This document shows, one piece after another, positions 7,455 to 9,988 of a stretch of 9,988 nt of DNA. A program made the translations under genes and the position numbers. The first letter of the stretch is position 1, and every line of letters starts with the position of its first letter. The notes under the pieces are model-generated. The model was not told the DNA's origin and did no database searches. It was given only the letters and a program-made list of their open reading frames with translations. Source of the stretch: Nitrospirota bacterium (lineage in GTDB: Bacteria; Nitrospirota; Nitrospiria; Nitrospirales; UBA8639); the NCBI GenBank assembly GCA_020355985.1, contig CP070628.1:1435474-1445461 (forward strand), in the 5' to 3' direction.

Positions 7455-7521
7455 GTCGTCCTACCTCGAGACGACAGGCTTCGCCCCGGAGACATGAATT
7501 TGGCTAAGGGCCCGATATGTC
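7455..7521. other. Stem-rich patch downstream of the zinc-ribbon gene
   Basis: GTCGTC (7455-7460) pairs perfectly with GACGAC (7470-7475) around a 9-nt loop. GACAT (7491-7495) pairs with ATGTC (7517-7521) across a GC-rich interior containing GGGCCC (7508-7513). On the minus strand the patch lies within the first 80 nt after the zinc-ribbon stop, so it could be a 3' UTR structure. There is no T-tract, so it is not an ordinary Rho-independent terminator. I could not match it to a known riboswitch class. Confidence 0.35.
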
Positions 7522-7532
7522 AGGCACCCAAT

Positions 7533-7760
7533 CTAGGCTGTTAATCGAGCAACTGGAGTCCGCGGAGCTCTTCGCAGCCGCTTTCTGAACGGAATAACTT
7601 GAGCCTGCACCGGGGTGGTTCGATGTCGATTGATCACCGGGTCCATCAGATTGCCGCACATGATGCATCGGTAGGCTCTAATCCAGAGCTCTCCCATGCC
7701 ACCTTTCACGTCCAGGCAATCATCAACCACCATCAGTCCGTTACATCTTGCACAATTCAT
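7533..7760 (-). CDS. Small zinc-ribbon protein
   Basis: This 75-residue protein has a four-cysteine zinc-ribbon pattern: CARC at Cys3/Cys6 and CIMC at Cys32/Cys35. The two are separated by a hydrophobic stretch (GLMVVDDCLD) and a WIRAYRC strand, then GNLMDPVINRHR. The C-terminal third is very basic (FRKRLRRAPRTPVARL), which could contact nucleic acid or a partner protein. Miniproteins of this form (CxxCxGLMVxD...RCxxCGxxxDPVIxxNR) are, from memory, common in Nitrospira-type genomes, usually without known function. The start is secure: ATG at 7760 is preceded by AAGGAGG with a 7-nt spacing. The gene stands alone, over 370 bp from either neighbour on the same strand. Functions such as transcription regulator or metal-binding adaptor are guesses. 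Confidence 0.82.
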   Translation of the reverse strand: MNCARCNGLMVVDDCLDVKGGMGELWIRAYRCIMCGNLMDPVINRHRTTPVQAQVIPFRKRLRRAPRTPVARLTA

Positions 7761-7767
7761 AACTCTC

Positions 7768-7774
7768 CCTCCTT
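7768..7774 (-). promoter_or_regulatory. Strong ribosome binding site of the zinc-ribbon gene
   Basis: On the minus strand this is AAGGAGG, 7 nt before the ATG. It is the strongest ribosome binding site seen in the window and suggests that this very small protein is translated efficiently. Confidence 0.75.
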
Positions 7775-7798
7775 TGAAAGCCTCCTGCTTCCCGTAAT

Positions 7799-7843
7799 CT
7801 CACCAGGTGAGCGTGTGCATCATGCATGCCACAGAAACTGTGG
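7799..7843 (-). promoter_or_regulatory. Three adjacent palindromes in the zinc-ribbon leader
   Basis: Within 45 bp lie CTCACC-A-GGTGAG (7799-7811), TGCAT-C-ATGCA (7816-7826) and CCACAG-AAA-CTGTGG (7829-7843), all perfect. They lie about 40-85 nt upstream of the start codon. As RNA the first and third would make short stable hairpins; as DNA each could be a dimer-binding operator. This density argues for regulation, but the mechanism is not evident. Confidence 0.45.
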
Positions 7844-7908
7844 ACAACCAAAAACCACTGACGTATGAGGTGTGTATGACTACGGAAAATGAAGAGAGGT
7901 AACAATCT

Positions 7909-7923
7909 AAACGTATGAATTTG
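7909..7923 (+). repeat. 15-bp direct repeat, copy 2
   Basis: AAACGTATGAATTTG matches 14 of 15 positions of the copy at 7282-7296 in the same orientation. It immediately precedes the nested inverted repeat at 7928-7963, on the upstream side of the zinc-ribbon gene. Confidence 0.35.
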
Positions 7924-7927
7924 TGGA

Positions 7928-7963
7928 GTCTACAACATTTTGTAGTAAAAAAAAAGTGTAGAC
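7928..7963. repeat. Nested, mutually exclusive inverted repeats
   Basis: GTCTACA (7928-7934) pairs perfectly with TGTAGAC (7957-7963) over a 22-nt loop. The same left arm can pair in the shorter hairpin CTACAA-CATT-TTGTAG (7930-7945). An A9 run (7947-7955) lies between them. The two folds compete, as in a switch, or the site may be a multi-half-site operator about 170 bp upstream of the zinc-ribbon start. Ordinary termination is unlikely, because on the minus strand the T-run precedes the short hairpin. Confidence 0.45.
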
Positions 7964-8133
7964 ATGCATTTTGTGTCAACTAGGGAAATTTTAGATCATG
8001 ACAGCTTACAGCAAATCTAGAGAAACACAGACAAACATTTTGAACTTTTTAGGTTACATCCAACATACTTCTGTAGCTTGCAAAAGGATTGTGGTGAGAT
8101 CTGTCAGACCTGCTGAAATTTTGACAAGGCCCC

Positions 8134-9195
8134 TTAATAATTGAGACCCGGGCCATCCGGCAACCCCTTGGTTTTAAACATGAGCACATCAAATGTACTG
8201 CCCAAACCGGCTTCTCCAATCAGTAGATCAACTTCCTGTTGTCTGGATCGTGAATCGTTTCCGACTCCAACATATTTCTGAATGCCTAGATTGGCGAGCC
8301 ATGTTCCCTGTGAAGTCCAACCGGCCATCTCCAGCCCTAAGGCTACTGCTTCAGATATGACTGCTGTAAAATCGACATCTGCGGTCAAATCTTGTTGGCC
8401 AATTGCAAAAAATGGGTCATGAATCTGTTGCTGTTGATAATAGGAGCGCAATGTTCCATTGCGATGACGATATGAATAGAGATTTGACGCCTTGTCACCA
8501 TAGTCCACAAAAATAATATATCCCGGTTTGAGGATCTGCCCAAGTTCCTCCAGAAAAGATGGGATTTCCAAGCACAGCTCGGCAATGTGTCCTCGCCCGA
8601 GATGTATATGTTCGCCTTCTAACCGATGAAGTAATTTTGATGTGGACAAATCTCCAGGTTGTTCACAGAATTCTCCCTGTTCATCCAAATCCACGAATAA
8701 TTCGCAAACCTCCTCATTTGCCAAACCCATAACTCGGTGAACAGGGAGTGCGTCCAATACCTCATTGGCAAACACCACCGTGGCAGTGGGCTGAAGCCCC
8801 TTCAACGTTTCAACAGTCTTCAACCCTTTTTCAGCCTGCTTAAGTCGTAATCCAGGACTCGTTTCAAAAAGGACATATTCATGAGGTATTGTAAGGAACG
8901 ATGCAATATTGGCCCCTAATTGACCCGTTCCTCCTCCAAGTTCTAAGACTCGAATCTGGCTACCAAGCAATTTGGCAGTTTGGGTAATGGCTTGAGCCAC
9001 CCCGAACCCGAAAGCGGGAAATTTGGCACTGGTGTCAAAAGGCCCGGCAGAACTCCCGATGGCTGGAGCTCGAGAATAAAACCCATGTGTCTCATGAAAA
9101 AGTGCGGCGGACATAAAATCTCGAAAGGTCATGGGACCTTGAGAACGAATGTTGTCCTTTAATATACCGGCCAGCTCAGTATGTATCCGATTCAA
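8134..9195 (-). CDS. SAM-dependent methyltransferase, MidA/NDUFAF7 (COG1565) family
   Basis: This is a cytoplasmic class-I methyltransferase of 353 residues. Near the N terminus is the family's entry segment PMTFRDFMSAALFHETHGFYS (21-41). SAM-binding motif I is VLELGGGTGQLG (83-94), with the acidic strand end YVLFETS (107-113). Then come VFANEVLDALPVHRV (141-155), the FVDYGD strand (229-234), and the C-terminal QQDLTADVDFTAV signature (267-279). The length is close to bacterial homologues. In mitochondria NDUFAF7/MidA methylates an arginine of a complex I subunit; the substrate of bacterial members is largely unknown, so a respiratory role is only a suggestion. The frame starts at TTG 9195 with no Shine-Dalgarno. 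A TAA closes the frame a short way upstream and no in-frame ATG precedes the conserved N terminus, so TTG is the best available start. Confidence 0.88.
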   Translation of the reverse strand: MNRIHTELAGILKDNIRSQGPMTFRDFMSAALFHETHGFYSRAPAIGSSAGPFDTSAKFPAFGFGVAQAITQTAKLLGSQIRVLELGGGTGQLGANIASFLTIPHEYVLFETSPGLRLKQAEKGLKTVETLKGLQPTATVVFANEVLDALPVHRVMGLANEEVCELFVDLDEQGEFCEQPGDLSTSKLLHRLEGEHIHLGRGHIAELCLEIPSFLEELGQILKPGYIIFVDYGDKASNLYSYRHRNGTLRSYYQQQQIHDPFFAIGQQDLTADVDFTAVISEAVALGLEMAGWTSQGTWLANLGIQKYVGVGNDSRSRQQEVDLLIGEAGLGSTFDVLMFKTKGLPDGPGLNY

Positions 9196-9296
9196 GGTAG
9201 GTTTTGTCTGAACAAACAGTGAACACCAGACTTAATTTCGGATTAGCAAAAAAATAAGAGAAAACGGAAAAATGCTCTATTCAAGGAAAAAACACA

Positions 9297-9328
9297 AAAA
9301 AAGGGTGCCAATTACGGCACCCTTTTTT
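9297..9328 (-). terminator. Rho-independent, potentially bidirectional terminator
   Basis: GGGTGCC (9303-9309) and GGCACCC (9316-9322) form a perfect 7-bp GC-rich stem around a 6-nt loop. The stem is extended by six A's on one side and six T's on the other, so it has a T-tract in both directions. It lies about 25 bp past the stop of the small secreted protein gene, which it would terminate. It also insulates the methyltransferase gene from read-through. Confidence 0.9.
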
Positions 9329-9353
9329 ATCAGAACTGAGAGAAACGAATTTC

Positions 9354-9707
9354 TTAATTGATGACAGTTGAAGTCGCTCCAGCTGGATTCGGATTCACTT
9401 TGTTGAGCGCGCCCTCAACTTCTGGTAACCGACCGGCGCCCATGGATTTTTTAATCCGGGCACGATTGGGATCGCTAACATCATTCATGGCAGCCTTGGC
9501 CCCAGCTTCCTGAGAGGCCTGGAGAGTGGCGCTACCGACCGCATTTGTTTGTCCCTGATCATTGGCTGTTGCTTGACCGGTTACCGGAGATTTTCCTTTA
9601 GCTGGGTATCCTGGATGCGCGGGCAGCATCCCAGGATTAGCGAACGCCATGGATAGGGCAAAGCAACTCGCACCTACCGTTCCAAGAATAATTCCAATCG
9701 CTTTCAT
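9354..9707 (-). CDS. Small secreted protein of unknown function
   Basis: I cannot name this 117-residue protein. A clear Sec signal peptide (MKAIGIILGTVGASCFALS, cleavage after AFA near residue 23) leads into NPGMLPAHPGYPAKGKSP. The rest is polar, rich in Ala, Asn, Gln and Gly (VTGQATANDQGQTNAVG, then SQEAGAKAAMNDVSDPNRAR), and ends GATSTVIN. There is no cysteine in the mature part, no membrane helix and no obvious enzymatic motif, so it may be largely disordered. Proteins opening with a similar PG-M-P-HPGYP phrase are, from memory, found in Nitrospira-type bacteria. The start is supported by AAAGGAG 7 nt upstream. It is a single-gene unit: its own terminator follows at 9297-9328 and about 280 bp of non-coding DNA precedes it. 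Confidence 0.8.
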   Translation of the reverse strand: MKAIGIILGTVGASCFALSMAFANPGMLPAHPGYPAKGKSPVTGQATANDQGQTNAVGSATLQASQEAGAKAAMNDVSDPNRARIKKSMGAGRLPEVEGALNKVNPNPAGATSTVIN

Positions 9708-9714
9708 AAGACCG

Positions 9715-9721
9715 CTCCTTT
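9715..9721 (-). promoter_or_regulatory. Ribosome binding site of the small secreted protein gene
   Basis: On the minus strand this reads AAAGGAG, 7 nt before the ATG at 9707. It confirms the start that gives a complete signal peptide. Confidence 0.7.
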
Positions 9722-9876
9722 GTTAGTTATAACGGGTTAACAATAGAAAATGGTCACAGTTTATTCATGTGATTTTCAACGTTCAATTGGAGAGCGGAAT
9801 CTTAGGCAGATTCTACGGTGGTGTCAAGCCTCTAGGCAAAAAGGTCTACGAATTATGATTTTTATCGCTTATTGAA

Positions 9877-9988
9877 ATGTGGAAAAAATCCACCAGCAGC
9901 GTCCTCGCCATTTTGTTGTGCTCACCTACTGAAAGTACGCTCTGCGCGTTAAAATAGCTGCGGCCTTGCTGTATGACTTTTTTTACAT
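9877..9988. repeat. Complete 112-bp palindromic repeat element (REP/MITE-like)
   Basis: The outer 22 bases at each end (9877-9898 and 9967-9988) are inverted repeats of each other, matching at 16 of 22 positions. Both begin ATGT, run through an A-tract and end in CAGCA. Inside are TACT-GAA-AGTA (9927-9937) and GCTGCGGCCTTGCTG (9957-9971). The layout ('AAAAA-TCC-CCAGC...GTCCTCGCC...GCTGCGGCCTTGCTG...CTTTTT') matches from memory a dispersed non-coding repeat found in many copies in Nitrospira-like and some other genomes. The window ends with the last base of the right arm, so flanking duplication cannot be checked. It lies about 170 bp upstream of the small secreted protein gene, and I see no protein in it. 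Confidence 0.6.

Larger units (their letters stand above)
7152..7532. other. Intergenic region upstream of the SLC13-type gene
   Basis: This 381-bp stretch has no credible gene on either strand. It contains the permease's upstream region (right to left), a 12-bp palindrome at 7264-7275, one copy of a 15-bp imperfect direct repeat at 7282-7296, and a stem-rich patch at 7455-7521 just past the zinc-ribbon stop codon. I found no convincing -35/-10 pair. Confidence 0.55.
7761..8133. other. Intergenic region between the methyltransferase and zinc-ribbon genes
   Basis: This 373-bp gap has no convincing gene. A 48-codon ATG frame (7998-8144, plus strand) overlaps the end of the methyltransferase gene antisense and lacks a good ribosome binding site. 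Three adjacent palindromes at 7799-7843, a 36-bp nested inverted repeat at 7928-7963 and direct-repeat copy 2 at 7909-7923 fill the half nearest the zinc-ribbon gene. I see no classical terminator for the methyltransferase gene. Confidence 0.55.

Noticed and set aside
7440..7535. Riboswitch or tRNA in the stem-rich patch
   Set aside because: No GGTTCRA T-loop or acceptor pairing for a tRNA, and none of the riboswitch consensus motifs I could recall fits.
7599..7868. 89-codon plus-strand reading frame opposite the zinc-ribbon gene
   Set aside because: It is antisense to the zinc-ribbon gene, which has the CxxC pairs and a strong ribosome binding site; the antisense product shows no recognisable features.
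7998..8144. 48-codon plus-strand ATG frame overlapping the end of the methyltransferase gene
   Set aside because: It has only a weak AGGG about 12 nt upstream, no domain pattern and an antisense overlap with a solid gene.
9725..9730. TATAAC as a -10 box for the small secreted protein gene
   Set aside because: Transcription would start within or next to the ribosome binding site at 9715-9721, and no fitting -35 element lies upstream.

Overview
The window is a bacterial chromosomal segment of moderate GC. It holds one truncated gene and nine complete genes, with no rRNA, tRNA, CRISPR array or insertion-sequence transposase. Three things suggest a Nitrospira-like member of the Nitrospirota. One is a very small CxxC...CxxC zinc-ribbon protein (7533-7760). 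Another is a small secreted protein beginning NPGMLPAHPGYP after its signal peptide (9354-9707). The last is a dispersed-type palindromic repeat at the right edge (9877-9988). This assignment rests on remembered resemblance, not on a search.

Left part, plus strand (1-3382). The C-terminal ATPase end of a sensor histidine kinase is followed by a sulfite-oxidation module. A Tat-exported molybdopterin sulfite dehydrogenase of the SorA/SorT type (338-1597) lies 5 bp upstream of an exported cytochrome c (1603-2274). The cytochrome's first half looks like SorB, and its second half is an added class-I cytochrome c domain with its own CxxCH. After a 319-bp gap comes a TSUP/TauE-SafE membrane protein (2594-3382), a family that includes sulfite and organosulfonate exporters. 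Together they suggest that sulfite is moved to the periplasm and oxidised to sulfate there, with electrons passed through two c-type hemes toward the respiratory chain.

Middle and right part, minus strand (3418-9707). Read in the direction of transcription from the right, the genes are: a small secreted protein with its own Rho-independent terminator; a MidA/NDUFAF7-type SAM-dependent methyltransferase; the zinc-ribbon miniprotein with a strong ribosome binding site and a palindrome-rich leader; an SLC13-type anion permease carrying two RCK_C domains, followed 35 bp later by a two-helix K+ channel with an RCK domain (a likely operon); and an exported protein of unknown function convergent with the TSUP gene.

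The long gaps (2275-2593, 7152-7532, 7761-8133, 9708-9988) contain no convincing genes. They do contain several palindromes, described below. The observations most worth a second look are the SorB-cytochrome fusion, the complete 112-bp inverted-repeat element at the right edge, and the palindrome clusters on both sides of the zinc-ribbon gene.
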